This document shows positions 1 through 9,786 of a stretch of 64,000 nucleotides of DNA, piece by piece. Origin of the DNA: Campylobacter sp. (GTDB lineage: Bacteria > Campylobacterota > Campylobacteria > Campylobacterales > Campylobacteraceae); NCBI RefSeq assembly GCF_019423325.1, contig NZ_JAHZBQ010000003.1:324908-388907 (forward strand), in the 5' to 3' direction. Made by a program: the position numbers and the translations under genes. The notes under the pieces are model-generated. The model ran no database searches. It saw only the letters and a list, made by a program, of their open reading frames with translations, and was not told the DNA's origin. Numbering within the stretch: position 1 is the first letter of the stretch; each line of letters opens with the position of its first letter.

Positions 1-1055
1 CCATTGCGCGAGCCGCCGAGCGGGATATAAATATAATCGCGTATAAATGTGGATAAGCTGATATGCCAGCGATCCCAAAACTCGCCTAAATTCTTAGCCG
101 CATAGGGCATATTAAAATTCTGCGGCAGCTTAAAGCCCATCGCAAGCCCAAGCGCCCGCGCCATATCGATAAAGCCGCTAAAATTCGTATAAAGCACCAC
201 GCCATAAAGTAGCAGTGCAGCTAGAATTTGCGCCGCGGAGGACTCAGGCTCGTCGCCGTAAACGCCTGAAATCACATCGCTATAATACGCGCCCAAATAG
301 CCGCTAATAAGCAGCAGCTTAACTAAGGCAAAAATTATAAGCACATAAATTTCATCGGCATTGCCAAAGTGCTTGAAGCGATCAAACTGTGGCAGTACTG
401 GCTCTACGCCCTTGGCAGCGCTAGCGCGCCCGATAGGGCCCATTACGACGCTAGGGAAAAACGCTAAAAAGCACGCCAAGCTCAAAAAGCCCTGCTCACC
501 GCATTCGCGCCTATAAACCGAGACGAAATAGGTGATCGACATGAAAACATAATATGAAATTCCAAGCGGAAACGCCACGCTATCGACGGCACCTAGGTGC
601 AGCGCGGCAAGCGCGGCATTGAAAAACTCCCTGACGTAGCCGTAATATTTAAAAAATGCGAGAAAAAATAAGCCGCCAGCAACTGCCGCAAGCATCACTG
701 CACGCGCCTTCGCAGTGGGTAGTGGGAGCTGCTTTGCTATGCCAGCTTGTTTTGCTGCGCTCATCTGCTTGGCTGCCGCTTTACGCGAGAGCTTTTTCTT
801 GTGCGAAGACTGCTTTGCGGGCGGGATGGCTTTCGCAACTACGCGATTAGCGCGCGCGATACACATCCCTGCAAAATATACGAAGGCACTATAGGCTGCA
901 AGCACCAGCGCAAAACGCGGATTTATGGAGCACATAAAGCCGTAGCTTGCCAGCAGGATCAGGATTTTTTGCGCGAAAATATGATTTTTGAGCGTCCAAT
1001 AAACGATTAAAAACGCTAAAAAAGCGAGGACAAACTCGGGCGAAAAAAATGTCAT
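1..1055 (-). CDS. MBOAT-family O-acyltransferase (AlgI/DltB-like), C-terminus cut off by window edge
   Basis: Membrane-bound O-acyltransferase of the AlgI type, which moves acyl (usually acetyl) groups onto extracytoplasmic polysaccharide or cell-wall polymers. The reading frame is open from an ATG at 1055 to the window edge, about 351 residues. It starts MTFFSPEFVLAFL and is followed by several hydrophobic segments, a Lys/Ala-rich cytoplasmic loop (about residues 70-95), and the family signature WHISLSTFIRDYIYIPLGG near residue 345, just before the edge. The catalytic His of the family would lie further on and is not visible. AlgI-type enzymes usually work with an AlgJ/AlgX-like partner downstream, which would also be outside the window. 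The start is fixed by the first Met, which fits the family N-terminus. Confidence 0.85.
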   Translation of the reverse strand, partial: MTFFSPEFVLAFLAFLIVYWTLKNHIFAQKILILLASYGFMCSINPRFALVLAAYSAFVYFAGMCIARANRVVAKAIPPAKQSSHKKKLSRKAAAKQMSAAKQAGIAKQLPLPTAKARAVMLAAVAGGLFFLAFFKYYGYVREFFNAALAALHLGAVDSVAFPLGISYYVFMSITYFVSVYRRECGEQGFLSLACFLAFFPSVVMGPIGRASAAKGVEPVLPQFDRFKHFGNADEIYVLIIFALVKLLLISGYLGAYYSDVISGVYGDEPESSAAQILAALLLYGVVLYTNFSGFIDMARALGLAMGFKLPQNFNMPYAAKNLGEFWDRWHISLSTFIRDYIYIPLGGSRN

Positions 1056-2547
1056 TCAATCTTTCCAATTTAAATTTTTAAAGCTCTTGCGGCTTTTAAA
1101 CGCTCGCGGCGCAAGATTTATACGAAGCGAAAAAGCTTTTTTAAATCGCTTGCAACGCGAGATTTTATGCACAGGTGCGGCATTACGCCGTTAAATGCGC
1201 GAATAAATTTAGCATCCAAATCTTTAGATTCATGGACAGCTTGCATGCGAGCCCTTGCCACGTGAGCAAAATTCCACCACAATGGCAAAATTTTAAACGC
1301 AAATGAGGGCTCGACGCACAAATAAAATTTTTAAACGCGCCGAGCGGTTTGCATCAAATTCTTACAAAACCTCGCAAACGCAGTCTCGCAGGTTCTACCC
1401 GCAGGATTTAAAAATAAGCGCCTTTTGAAATCATGTTATATAAATTAGACGCGCGATGCCGCTAAAATCCTACGAAATGAGATGAGCCACACTTCATCAC
1501 AACTATGAGGGCTGAAATTCTACAAAGCAAAATTTTAAAAGCCAAAAATTTTGCAGCGATAATAGAATTCCGCCCGTTAAAATCTGTCGCGCAAAATTAT
1601 TAAGCAAAATCTCACTTTAAGGCGCAATAGAAATCATCTAAAAGCTGCGCCTTATAAGCCAAAGTCATGGCTTTTAATTTTTACTGCAAATTGCAGATCT
1701 GCGCCTCCATAAAGGCTCTTTTAATTTTATGGTAACGCAAACGCGCCTTGCGTCAGCCTCGCTCTTTCGAACAAAACGCAAGTTAAAATCAATGAGCTTC
1801 GCATCGTAAAATTTTGGCTCTAGACTCGGATTTAGCGCGACAACGCAACTTCAGGCTAGCTAGGCAAAATTAGTCGTAAATTTAATGCGGCTACATAGAT
1901 TTTGACTTGGCTGAAATTTAACCTAGCAGAGCCAAATCTCGCTTCGCAATCCAGCCATTCTAACGAGATAATGTAAATTTTAATTTGCAATTTAAAATTT
2001 CTAGCGCAACGATACCGGCTTTGGCTCGCGTTTTGCAATTCTAATCTAGCGGCACAAACAGTTCATAAAACGCCGCGTAAAATTGCAAATTTCAGCATTT
2101 TTTATTCGGCTGGCTAGGTTTGTGTGCACAAGGGATCAATTTGCAAGAATTTAAAATTTTATCTCTTGCCCCAGCCCGCCTTCAAGGCAATCGCGATAAA
2201 ATTTACGCTCCTCGTCTCAAGCAAGCAAGCAGTTGCAATGAAATTCTAAGCTATCAGTCGAGATGAAATTTTACGCCGAATTTTAAAAAAATCCCGAACT
2301 TGCCTAACTGCGAAATCAGTAAATCTTGCGCGAAATTTCATATTGCTGCATTACTTAGCGGCTATCAAATATGCTTGCCAAGCGGACGCAGTGAAATTTC
2401 GCACTGCCCTTTAATGCTCGTTCGAAGTAAAATTTCGCGCAGATGTTTTAACGGTCCATATTCGAAATAAACGTTTCACATAATTCTATCGCAAAACGGC
2501 TGCCGGACGGGATTCTGCTCGGCAGCAAAGTCTCTTTTGCGCTAGAT
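1056..2547. other. Long spacer without recognisable gene
   Basis: About 1.5 kb between the acyltransferase start and the metE stop. I see only short open frames of 60-67 codons without family resemblance or good ribosome-binding sites. The stretch is dense in AAATTT, AAATTTTA and GAAATTTC words, which recur in every spacer of this window. It may contain eroded genes, but nothing can be named. Confidence 0.6.
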
Positions 2548-4830
2548 TTACTCCCCTGCGCGGATGATCCTTACCGCTTCGACCATATTTTTTAAGCTAG
2601 GGCGAACTTCTTCCCATTTGCGGGTTTTTAGACCGCAGTCCGGGTTGATCCACAGCTGCTCTTTAGGAAGCACCTCAAGCAGCGCGCGGATCTGGCTTAC
2701 GAGCTCCTGCACACTAGGAATTCGCGGGCTATGGATGTCGTAAACGCCCGGACCGACCTCTTGCTTATAACCGACCGATTTGAAAACTCGAAGCAGCTCG
2801 TTGCCACTGCGAGCAGTCTCGATGCTTATGACGTCGGCATCCATCGCCTCTATCGTTTTGATTATGTCGTTAAACTCCGAATAGCACATATGTGTATGGA
2901 TCTGCGTGTGAGCGCTTGCGGCGCTGACGGCGAGCTTAAAGGCACTAACGGCAAATTTTTCGTATGCAGGGACGTTTTCAGATCTAAGCGGATAGCCCTC
3001 TTTAAACGCCGCTTCATCCACCTGAACGATCTTGATACCTGCGTCTTGCAGATCCGAAATTTCATCGAAAATCGCGAGCGCAAGCTGTTTTACGATCTGA
3101 TCGCGAGGCTTATCGTCGCGTACGAAGCTCCAGTTCATCATCGTAACAGGTCCCGTTAGCATGCCCTTCATAATCTTTTTAGTGCGGCTTTGAGCGTATT
3201 TGATCCACTCCACGGTCATCGGTTTTGGACGGCTCACATCACCGAAAAGTAGCGGCGGTTTCACGCAGCGGCTGCCGTAGCTCTGCACCCAGCCGTTGGC
3301 GCTAAACGCGTATCCGCTCATCTGTTCGCCGAAATACTCGACCATATCGTTACGCTCCGGCTCGCCGTGAACCAGTACGTCTAGGCCAATCTCATCTTGA
3401 AATTTGACGCAGTCGTCGATATAGGCTTTGATGTCGCGCTCGTAGGCTTCGCGGCCAATTAAGCCCTTTTTATAGGCGTTGCGAACCTGGCGAAGCTCAG
3501 CAGTCTGCGGGAAGGAACCGATCGTAGTGGTAGGTAAAATTCCATATCCTAGCTCTTTTTTCTGCACCTTGATGCGATCCTCGTAGCGATCGGCGCGCTC
3601 GAATTTATTTAAATTTGCGGCGCGGCTTTGCACTCGCTCGTCGTGAATTAGAGGCGAGCTAGCGCGAGTTTTAGCGGATTTTTGATTTTCTTTGTAAGCT
3701 TTCATGCCGTGTTCGCACATCGGAATTTCAAAGAAGAGATGGGTCAAAATCGAAATTTCGCTTAATTTTTCAACCGCGAAACTTAGCCAGGATATGATCT
3801 CGGCGCTTAGCTTGTCCTCGTATTTTAGCGTGAAAGGCACGTGCAAAAGCGAGCAGGAGGTGCCCACATAGATACGCTCCTTAGGCACGTAGGCCTCGAT
3901 AGCTTTGAGTTGGGCTAGCTTTTTGTCGATGTCGCTCTTCCAGATATTGCGCCCGTCGATCACGCCCGCAAAGAGCACGGTCTTAGCGTCTTTTAAAGCT
4001 TGAAGCTCTTTTTTGATATTCTCCTCGCTTGCGTAGACAAAATCGAGTCCGATCGCCCAAACATCGGTCTTTACTATCTCGCGCACGGCCTCGGTCGCAT
4101 GCTCAAAATAAGTCATAAAGATGATTTTTACGTTGCTTGCAGCCTTGCTTAGGCGCTGATAAACAGGCTCGATCTTTGGCGCTAGCTCCGCTGCGCGATC
4201 CGTTACGAAGATCGGCTCATCGATCTGAATTACGACCTCGTTATCAAGCTCGCTAAGAAGCTTTAGCAATTCCTCGTATTTCGCGGCAAGGGCATCTAAA
4301 TGCGCGAGCGGATCACTTTTGTCGCTTGATTTGCTAAGCGCCAAGTAAGTAATAGGTCCGATTAAATTTATCTTTAGCGCGCAGGAATCCTTAAAATCAT
4401 TATTTTTCGCGGCCTTGTACTCGCTTAAAATTTTACTAGGATTTAGGCTAAATTCCGTATACGCCGAGATCTCGGGCACGATATAGTGGTAGTTTGTGTT
4501 AAACCACTTCGTCATCTCCATCGCGACTGCGTCTTTACTGCCGCGCGCCATCGCAAAATACTGCTCATGCGCCGAAAGAGCCGCAAAGCGCTGCGGAATC
4601 ACGCCGAAAAGAACACTGGTATCGAGCATCAGATCGTAGTATGAAAAGTCGTTTACGCTAATTAAGCCGCTCCAAGCATCCAGCTGATATTTGATGTTAC
4701 GATCTTTTAGCTCTGAGGCAACCCGCTCTAGCGCGTCATAATCGCACTTGCCCGCCCAATAGCTCTCCAAAGCCTTCTTTAACTCGCGCTGCTCTCCGAT
4801 ACGCGGAAAGCCCGTAACGTAACTCTTCAT
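2548..4830 (-). CDS. metE: Cobalamin-independent methionine synthase
   Basis: 5-methyltetrahydropteroyltriglutamate-homocysteine methyltransferase, the last step of methionine synthesis without B12; cytosolic. At 760 residues it has the family's normal length. The N-terminal domain begins YVTGFPRIGEQRELKKALE. The C-terminal catalytic domain begins near residue 430 (GILPTTTIGSFPQT). The zinc/homocysteine site is visible as HMCYSEF near residue 647 and NPDCGLKTR near residue 731. The ATG at 4830 is preceded by AAAGGATAGAG, a good ribosome-binding site. A monocistronic gene with about 350 bases upstream; no SAM or B12 riboswitch is recognisable there. Confidence 0.97.
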   Translation of the reverse strand: MKSYVTGFPRIGEQRELKKALESYWAGKCDYDALERVASELKDRNIKYQLDAWSGLISVNDFSYYDLMLDTSVLFGVIPQRFAALSAHEQYFAMARGSKDAVAMEMTKWFNTNYHYIVPEISAYTEFSLNPSKILSEYKAAKNNDFKDSCALKINLIGPITYLALSKSSDKSDPLAHLDALAAKYEELLKLLSELDNEVVIQIDEPIFVTDRAAELAPKIEPVYQRLSKAASNVKIIFMTYFEHATEAVREIVKTDVWAIGLDFVYASEENIKKELQALKDAKTVLFAGVIDGRNIWKSDIDKKLAQLKAIEAYVPKERIYVGTSCSLLHVPFTLKYEDKLSAEIISWLSFAVEKLSEISILTHLFFEIPMCEHGMKAYKENQKSAKTRASSPLIHDERVQSRAANLNKFERADRYEDRIKVQKKELGYGILPTTTIGSFPQTAELRQVRNAYKKGLIGREAYERDIKAYIDDCVKFQDEIGLDVLVHGEPERNDMVEYFGEQMSGYAFSANGWVQSYGSRCVKPPLLFGDVSRPKPMTVEWIKYAQSRTKKIMKGMLTGPVTMMNWSFVRDDKPRDQIVKQLALAIFDEISDLQDAGIKIVQVDEAAFKEGYPLRSENVPAYEKFAVSAFKLAVSAASAHTQIHTHMCYSEFNDIIKTIEAMDADVISIETARSGNELLRVFKSVGYKQEVGPGVYDIHSPRIPSVQELVSQIRALLEVLPKEQLWINPDCGLKTRKWEEVRPSLKNMVEAVRIIRAGE

Positions 4831-5185
4831 CTCTATCCTTTGAGTAAAATTTTGGTATGAAAGTGTTGATTTTATCTAAAATTTCTTTTGACGTCATTAA
4901 AATTTTAACCTAATCTCTAAAATGAACGAAATTTTATCCAAAAGCACAGGAGTGGAATTTCGCCGACAAAGCTCGAGATGGAATTTTATTGACGAAATTC
5001 TATGAGTTAAAATTTGATGATGGAATTTAAAGACGTTAAATTCATCATAATTTAAACCTCGTCGCAAGATTCTACTAAAACTTAGTAAAGCCTTGCGACG
5101 AAGCTAGCCTTACCTGACACTCTGCAAAGCCACTGAGCATCAAGGCTCTATGAAAGCAGTGCAATGCCTCAAAATATGAAAATTC
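4831..5185. other. Spacer between the omp gene and metE
   Basis: About 355 bases with AAATTTTA words, the presumed metE promoter (AT-rich TAGATAAAAT box about 50 bases before its ATG on the minus strand), and a strong composite hairpin listed separately. No coding frame is supported. Confidence 0.5.
5059..5101 (-). other. Composite stem-loop downstream of the outer-membrane protein gene
   Basis: The outer stem pairs 5059-5068 with 5092-5101 (10 perfect bp, TCGTCGCAAG against CTTGCGACGA). A nested stem pairs 5073-5078 with 5082-5087 (TACTAA/TTAGTA) around a 3-base loop. It lies 85 bases past the stop of the minus-strand omp gene, so it is probably the 3' end structure of that mRNA. The tract after it (GGTTTAAATT) is a poor U-run, so it may act as an RNA stabiliser rather than a classical terminator. 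Confidence 0.45.
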
Positions 5186-5770
5186 TTAAAATTTATAATT
5201 ATATCCTGCGTAAACGCCGTATTTTTTACCGTCGTTATCTTCGATATAATCGCCGTCTTTATACCACGCCTTGCTTGCTTTAAAGCCCATTTCAATCTCG
5301 CTATTGGAGCCAAACTCATACGCGGTACCTATCTTGCCGCCCAAAATAAAGCCACCCAGCGTATCGTCCGCTCTAACCCAGCCGCCATTGCTATAGTCTA
5401 TTTTAACTTCAGTATCTAACACCGAAAGCCCAGCGTAAGCGCCTAGGACAAGCTTAAATCTACCGAAAAGCTCCGGCGTAAAATCCGCACCGGCTACGAA
5501 ATCGTGCGTGCTCCATTTAACCTTTCTTTTCGAATTGGCATTCGAGCTGGAATCCTCGCCCTTAAATCCGTAAAAATACCCGCCGTAAGCTCTAAACGTG
5601 CCGAAGTCATATCCGGCTTTAACGCCGATTTGCGGTTGTCCGTCATCAAAACCTGCAGCTTGGTTTTTGAAATTGTATCCGCCCTCGCCGCCTATGAAAA
5701 GTCCCTCCGCCATCGCGCTTACTGCAGCTAAAGAACTAAGCAACAATGCTTTTGCAACAAAATTTCTCAT
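5186..5770 (-). CDS. Small outer-membrane beta-barrel protein
   Basis: Exported porin-like or OmpW/OmpA-barrel-type protein of 194 residues. A cleavable signal peptide is visible (MRNFVAKALLLSSLAAVSA, cut before or near MAEG). After it come alternating amphipathic strands (GLFIGGEGGYNFK, QIGVKAGYDFGTFRAYGGYF, FVAGADFTPELFGRFKLVLG, and a final YGVYAGYNYKF). The last residue is Phe, the usual C-terminal BAM signal. The ATG is preceded by AAAGGAG with a 5-base spacer. Monocistronic, with AT-rich upstream sequence containing TATAAT-like boxes. The function is unknown; it resembles small Campylobacter and Helicobacter outer-membrane proteins. Confidence 0.75.
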   Translation of the reverse strand: MRNFVAKALLLSSLAAVSAMAEGLFIGGEGGYNFKNQAAGFDDGQPQIGVKAGYDFGTFRAYGGYFYGFKGEDSSSNANSKRKVKWSTHDFVAGADFTPELFGRFKLVLGAYAGLSVLDTEVKIDYSNGGWVRADDTLGGFILGGKIGTAYEFGSNSEIEMGFKASKAWYKDGDYIEDNDGKKYGVYAGYNYKF

Positions 5771-6025
5771 TTTTACTCCTTTCGGTGAAATTTCATCTTA
5801 ATGATAGCGACACGCTTCGAAACCTAGGCTAAATTTAAAGTAAATACATAACATTTACGATTTTTATTGATAAAATTTTGAAGTATTTTCGTAATTTATT
5901 TATAACTAGTATAAATTCTAAATCTCAGCATATAGCTTGCATTATAAATTTTATCGCTTAGTAACATACGCTTTGTAAAAGCATAATGCAATAAGAATTT
6001 ACGCAATATTCCTCTGAATATAAAT

Positions 6026-8206
6026 TTATCTTAATAACTTGTAAATCCGCGCATAATTACTTAAATAAACGGGCTCAAACAGATCTTTATCATAGTTTTC
6101 CAGCACAAAAAGTTGGATGAAGGCTGACTCAAATACCTTTTTATCTAAGATTAAAATTCTTTGGTAATCCGGTAAAAATATCACGTAAAGATTAGAATTT
6201 TTATCTATCTGCTTAGATAATTTGACGAGCTTGCCGTTTACTTCGCCCACTTGATAATATGAATTAATAGGCATTCTTTTACCGTCATAGATTAGGTATT
6301 CAGGATCGACGCTAGGCAGCGTGCATTCATCATTTATTATGATGCTCTCTCCATCTTTACCCATTCTAATATCATAACCCACATGAATAAATGGTGTCCA
6401 AGACTCTTTACCTGTTTCTATATCTACAGTAGAAAATTTTAAGATATTAGGCAATATATCTATCATGTGCGGTACAAAATAATAATATATATCCCTAGTT
6501 TTCTGTGGAAGATTGAAATTCTTATCACTCAAAGAACTTAAGAATTTATTGATATCGGCTTCGCCATAATCTTTTTGAATTTGATATAGATTTAGTTTAA
6601 ATTTATCTTCCAGTTTAGGATCAAATTTTTTACCTTGCAACTTTTGTATATATTCTACGTTAAGCCTTGCCATATTAGCAGAGCCTACCTCATCTTTATT
6701 AAAGGAAAACGCACTCATAAAAGTATATTCTCCTGCCTGTCTACCTCCGGGATCAGCTACTACTTTTACATCGGAGTAATATCTGATTAAATATCCGTAA
6801 TCCCACCACGATAGCACATAATCCTCCCTGCTAGCCTTATTTTTTAGCTCCGCAAGAGGCATTATGGAGTCTTTCGTAAGCGTAGGCGCAACTCGGAATT
6901 TATAAATAAAATCTATGCTAGGCATTAGCGCTAAACAGGTTAAAATAGCCAACAAAGTACTTCTAAGCCAGGTGCGTATTTCAAAGTAATTCAGCGTGAA
7001 ATATATAAAATAAGCAAATCCAAGCGCTATCATCGGTGTAGCGTACATTGTAAAGCGAGTTCCACCGAAAAGTGCTAAAACTCCAAGCGCTATCATCGGC
7101 AAGGTTAAGATAAACGAACGGAATTTTATCAGCAATAGAGCCAGCCCTCCTACAGCGCATATAAATATAAATAGATGCCCACTAGATTCAAGCACAAATT
7201 TTATGAAATTAGCGTTTTCTACCTCATTAACCGTATTTCTAACGCCGTAGAAGTAGAAAATTTCCTCTTTGCTTACATCCTTTAAGATGTATGCTTTAAG
7301 CTGCATTGCTATAGGCACAAGTCCGCCGAATATGACGAACGTAATTACGGCGATCGTACCCAAAATCCAAAGAGCTTTTTTGCTTTTATGGCTTGGAATT
7401 TTAATCATTAAAAAATATAAAAACGCAATTAGTGCAATCTTAAGCAATAAAATATAGTTTACGATTATTGTCTCACCTTCGTAATACGCGTCAAATTTTA
7501 TGATCGCTGCAACCATAAGAATAATCGCTTTGTAATTTTCCTCATTGCGTCTATTAAAAATCAAAGTATAGATTAAAAATATCACTATAATCGCCATATT
7601 TAGAGAATACGAGCTAGGATACCACCAATCATAAATCACCGTAAAAATGGCAGGTAAAGCAAAGCCGCTCTGCTCGCTTCGCCCTATGAGCCTAATCAAA
7701 GCCCATAGCGTTAGCAGCGGCAGAGTAGCATTTAACATATCGCTATCAAAATACCCGCCCAAGGTCCTGACATAATACCCCGGCAGCACGCAAGCAAGTA
7801 GTGCCGCGATGATGCCTGCGCCCAGGATCTTATACTCTTTTGCTATCAAAATAATCGGCACGGCCACCAGCGGCGCTAAAAACACGCTCATATAGATCGT
7901 AATGCTATTTAGGCTGACGGGTAAAATTTTACTAAGTAAAAATGCCAAAGTAGGGATCGACGCGCCGTACGGGCTAAGATCGCCCTGCTGGTGAAAGCCC
8001 GCTATCATATCGCGCGCACCCTCGGCGTTCGCAAAGGCGTCGTTTGTAGTCATGATGAGCTCGTCATCGAAAGAAAACTGCTCAATCCCGCTAGCCCAAT
8101 ATATCCAAAAAAACCTGCACGCCATGCCGAATATATAAACCAGCGTCATGATCAAAAGGATATCCATGCGTGAGCATTCGCCGTTTGTAATTCTAAATTT
8201 TTGCAT
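6026..8206 (-). CDS. pglB: PglB/STT3 oligosaccharyltransferase (protein N-glycosylation)
   Basis: Transfers a lipid-linked oligosaccharide to Asn in D/E-x-N-x-S/T sequons of periplasmic proteins; an inner-membrane enzyme. At 726 residues it matches the family length (C. jejuni 713). The N-terminal part has about a dozen membrane segments. An acidic metal-binding loop lies near residues 42-58 (DDELIMTTNDAFANAEGARD). The hallmark WWDYGYLIRYYSDVK is near residue 457 and starts the periplasmic domain, followed by VVADPGGRQAGEYTF. The start is fixed by AAGGAAAAAG just before the ATG. No other pgl gene is next to it; the neighbours are a porin-like protein and a small exported protein, so the lipid-linked glycan must be made from another locus. 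Confidence 0.95.
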   Translation of the reverse strand: MQKFRITNGECSRMDILLIMTLVYIFGMACRFFWIYWASGIEQFSFDDELIMTTNDAFANAEGARDMIAGFHQQGDLSPYGASIPTLAFLLSKILPVSLNSITIYMSVFLAPLVAVPIILIAKEYKILGAGIIAALLACVLPGYYVRTLGGYFDSDMLNATLPLLTLWALIRLIGRSEQSGFALPAIFTVIYDWWYPSSYSLNMAIIVIFLIYTLIFNRRNEENYKAIILMVAAIIKFDAYYEGETIIVNYILLLKIALIAFLYFLMIKIPSHKSKKALWILGTIAVITFVIFGGLVPIAMQLKAYILKDVSKEEIFYFYGVRNTVNEVENANFIKFVLESSGHLFIFICAVGGLALLLIKFRSFILTLPMIALGVLALFGGTRFTMYATPMIALGFAYFIYFTLNYFEIRTWLRSTLLAILTCLALMPSIDFIYKFRVAPTLTKDSIMPLAELKNKASREDYVLSWWDYGYLIRYYSDVKVVADPGGRQAGEYTFMSAFSFNKDEVGSANMARLNVEYIQKLQGKKFDPKLEDKFKLNLYQIQKDYGEADINKFLSSLSDKNFNLPQKTRDIYYYFVPHMIDILPNILKFSTVDIETGKESWTPFIHVGYDIRMGKDGESIIINDECTLPSVDPEYLIYDGKRMPINSYYQVGEVNGKLVKLSKQIDKNSNLYVIFLPDYQRILILDKKVFESAFIQLFVLENYDKDLFEPVYLSNYARIYKLLR

Positions 8207-8457
8207 CTTTTTCCTTGATTTGCCGTTTGAAGTACCGAGCGGTAGGGTTAAAATTTGCCTCTACAAATTTTACTCGCTTTATCGCGCCCGCACTATGTTT
8301 TTAACGGCATTGTTTAATTTCCGTTTATTATAGCAAAATTTACCTGATTTGCGATGCGAGATGTAGAAATTTATACGACAAATTACTGCGGATGGCGCGA
8401 GCAAACCGAAATTTAATCTATTTCGCTCGCGCTATAAAGTATCAAAATTTACGCGAT

Positions 8458-8832
8458 TTAATACGCGTCGCACATAAATTTACAGACGGTTTTCGTGCGC
8501 AGATTGAGCATGATCGAGCTTAGGCATCTGCCGTCCTTGTTGCCGCTTAGCAGGCGCACGGCATCGCCCTCTTTCCACTGCGTGCTGTCGCCCTCGATCG
8601 TCCTGTAATGCGCGCCGTTAATGACAAGCGACTCGCCACCTTTTAGAGTTTTATCGATCTTCAGGTCGCTTGCGATCTGGTTTAGATCGCCTTTTAGGGC
8701 ATTTGCGATTAGTTTTTCTTCGGCCTGCTCATGCGTCTTCATCGAGCTTTTGGCAAAGTCCGGCATCTGCAAAGTCTCGGTCTGAGCCGAAGCAAACGCG
8801 ACCAGCACGCAAACGGCGTAAATTAGTTTCAT
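8458..8832 (-). CDS. Small exported protein of unknown function
   Basis: 124 residues. I chose the Met at 8832 over one seven codons upstream because GAGGAGAAAAT stands directly before it and it opens a signal peptide (MKLIYAVCVLVAFASAQT). The mature part is hydrophilic, with two to three Cys near the C-terminus (DGRCLSSIML, KTVCKFMCDAY) and the segment SLVINGAHYRTIEGDSTQW, which suggests a small periplasmic domain with one or two disulfides. A TATAAT box lies on the minus strand about 25 bases upstream of the start. No family recognised. Confidence 0.65.
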   Translation of the reverse strand: MKLIYAVCVLVAFASAQTETLQMPDFAKSSMKTHEQAEEKLIANALKGDLNQIASDLKIDKTLKGGESLVINGAHYRTIEGDSTQWKEGDAVRLLSGNKDGRCLSSIMLNLRTKTVCKFMCDAY

Positions 8833-8992
8833 ATTTTCTCCTCGGTTTTTCAAAATTGCGGCGATTATAGCAAAGTTTACTTAAAAATTTCGGTCTAAAT
8901 TTAGCTAGAGTTTAAATTTAAGAAACCGCCCGTCTGTTTAAAACAGAGCTGAACTCGATGGCAAATTATAAAATTTCGCCGTAATTTAAAAT

Positions 8993-9091
8993 TTACTTAT
9001 TAAAATACGCCGCGAGCACGCTTAGCCAAACAAACAGCGCTATGATCCAAGACATCACTCGCGGCGTACCCGCCCAAAACGCAGCCCTCAT
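8993..9091 (-). CDS. Candidate 32-residue membrane peptide
   Basis: An open frame beginning MRAAFWAGTPRVMSWIIALF and ending VLAAYFNK, with one strongly hydrophobic segment (SWIIALFVWLSVLAAYF). It lies 47 bases after the stop of the lipoprotein gene on the same strand and could be co-transcribed with it. No clear Shine-Dalgarno sequence stands before the first Met; the internal Met (MSWIIALF) is an alternative. I do not recognise a family. The one-pass hydrophobic layout with a basic and amphipathic start is the only support. Confidence 0.3.
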   Translation of the reverse strand: MRAAFWAGTPRVMSWIIALFVWLSVLAAYFNK

Positions 9092-9138
9092 ATTGCAACG
9101 TAAGAGCAAGCGAGCATCAAAATTTTTACTGACAGAAT

Positions 9139-9786
9139 TTACTCGTTATCAAATAGCGCGCCGAGACTTTGCATTACGGCAGCGACGGGCATCCAGACGG
9201 GGCTAAACATAGTTAAAACTGCGTCTTGCGTCTCACCGTTTTTACGCACACTTTCCTCGCTCAGCCTGCCGCTATCAATAAATACTACCGCGTTTAAACT
9301 TAACGGCTTAGCAAGCGCATATTTTTTTAGGATCCGATCGCGATCTTTTACGCGCGTAGGAACGCCTAAAATTTTGAAGCTAAATTGTAAAATTTCGCGA
9401 TCTTTAAAGCCCGTAAAATTTGGATGCTTGTAAAGCACAAGCTGATCTGCTAGCGGCAGGCTCTCGCGATCAAGCCATAACTCAAAAAGTAGCGCGCTTG
9501 CGTGAGGTTCATTAAATGCATCCGTAGCGATCGAAATTCTATTTACCTCCACTGCGTGTGGATAGAGCGATTTTAGGTGCTCAAATTCCGCTTTCGCCGC
9601 GCGATAATCACTGCTAAATTCGTAGTCGTAAGCGTCACCGATCATTACCGTACGATTTGCCTCTATTTGGATCGCGCGAATTTGCTCCTTGCCTTCAAGC
9701 TCTACGGGCGCGGTTTTACTAGCACAACCCACAATGAGAAATAAAAATGCCATGCTAAAAATCAGCGCTTTTAAAATTCGTTTCAT
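9139..9786 (-). CDS. Putative lipoprotein, unknown function
   Basis: 215 residues with a lipoprotein signal (MKRILKALIFSMAFLFLIVGC; lipobox LIVGC, Cys21). The mature domain mixes helices and strands (IRAIQIEANRTVMIGDAYDY, SDYRAAKAEFEHLKSLYP) and ends with a hydrophobic stretch (FSPVWMPVAAVMQSLGALF) that may pack against the membrane. The ATG has GGAG nine bases upstream. No family recognised. It stands alone on the minus strand, possibly followed by the 32-residue candidate peptide. Confidence 0.65.
   Translation of the reverse strand: MKRILKALIFSMAFLFLIVGCASKTAPVELEGKEQIRAIQIEANRTVMIGDAYDYEFSSDYRAAKAEFEHLKSLYPHAVEVNRISIATDAFNEPHASALLFELWLDRESLPLADQLVLYKHPNFTGFKDREILQFSFKILGVPTRVKDRDRILKKYALAKPLSLNAVVFIDSGRLSEESVRKNGETQDAVLTMFSPVWMPVAAVMQSLGALFDNE

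Noticed and set aside
1118..1321. 67-codon minus-strand frame after the acyltransferase start
   Set aside because: No ribosome-binding site, no family resemblance, composition like the surrounding spacer.
2731..3159. 142-codon plus-strand frame
   Set aside because: Lies wholly opposite metE; no start signal or family resemblance. Shadow frame.
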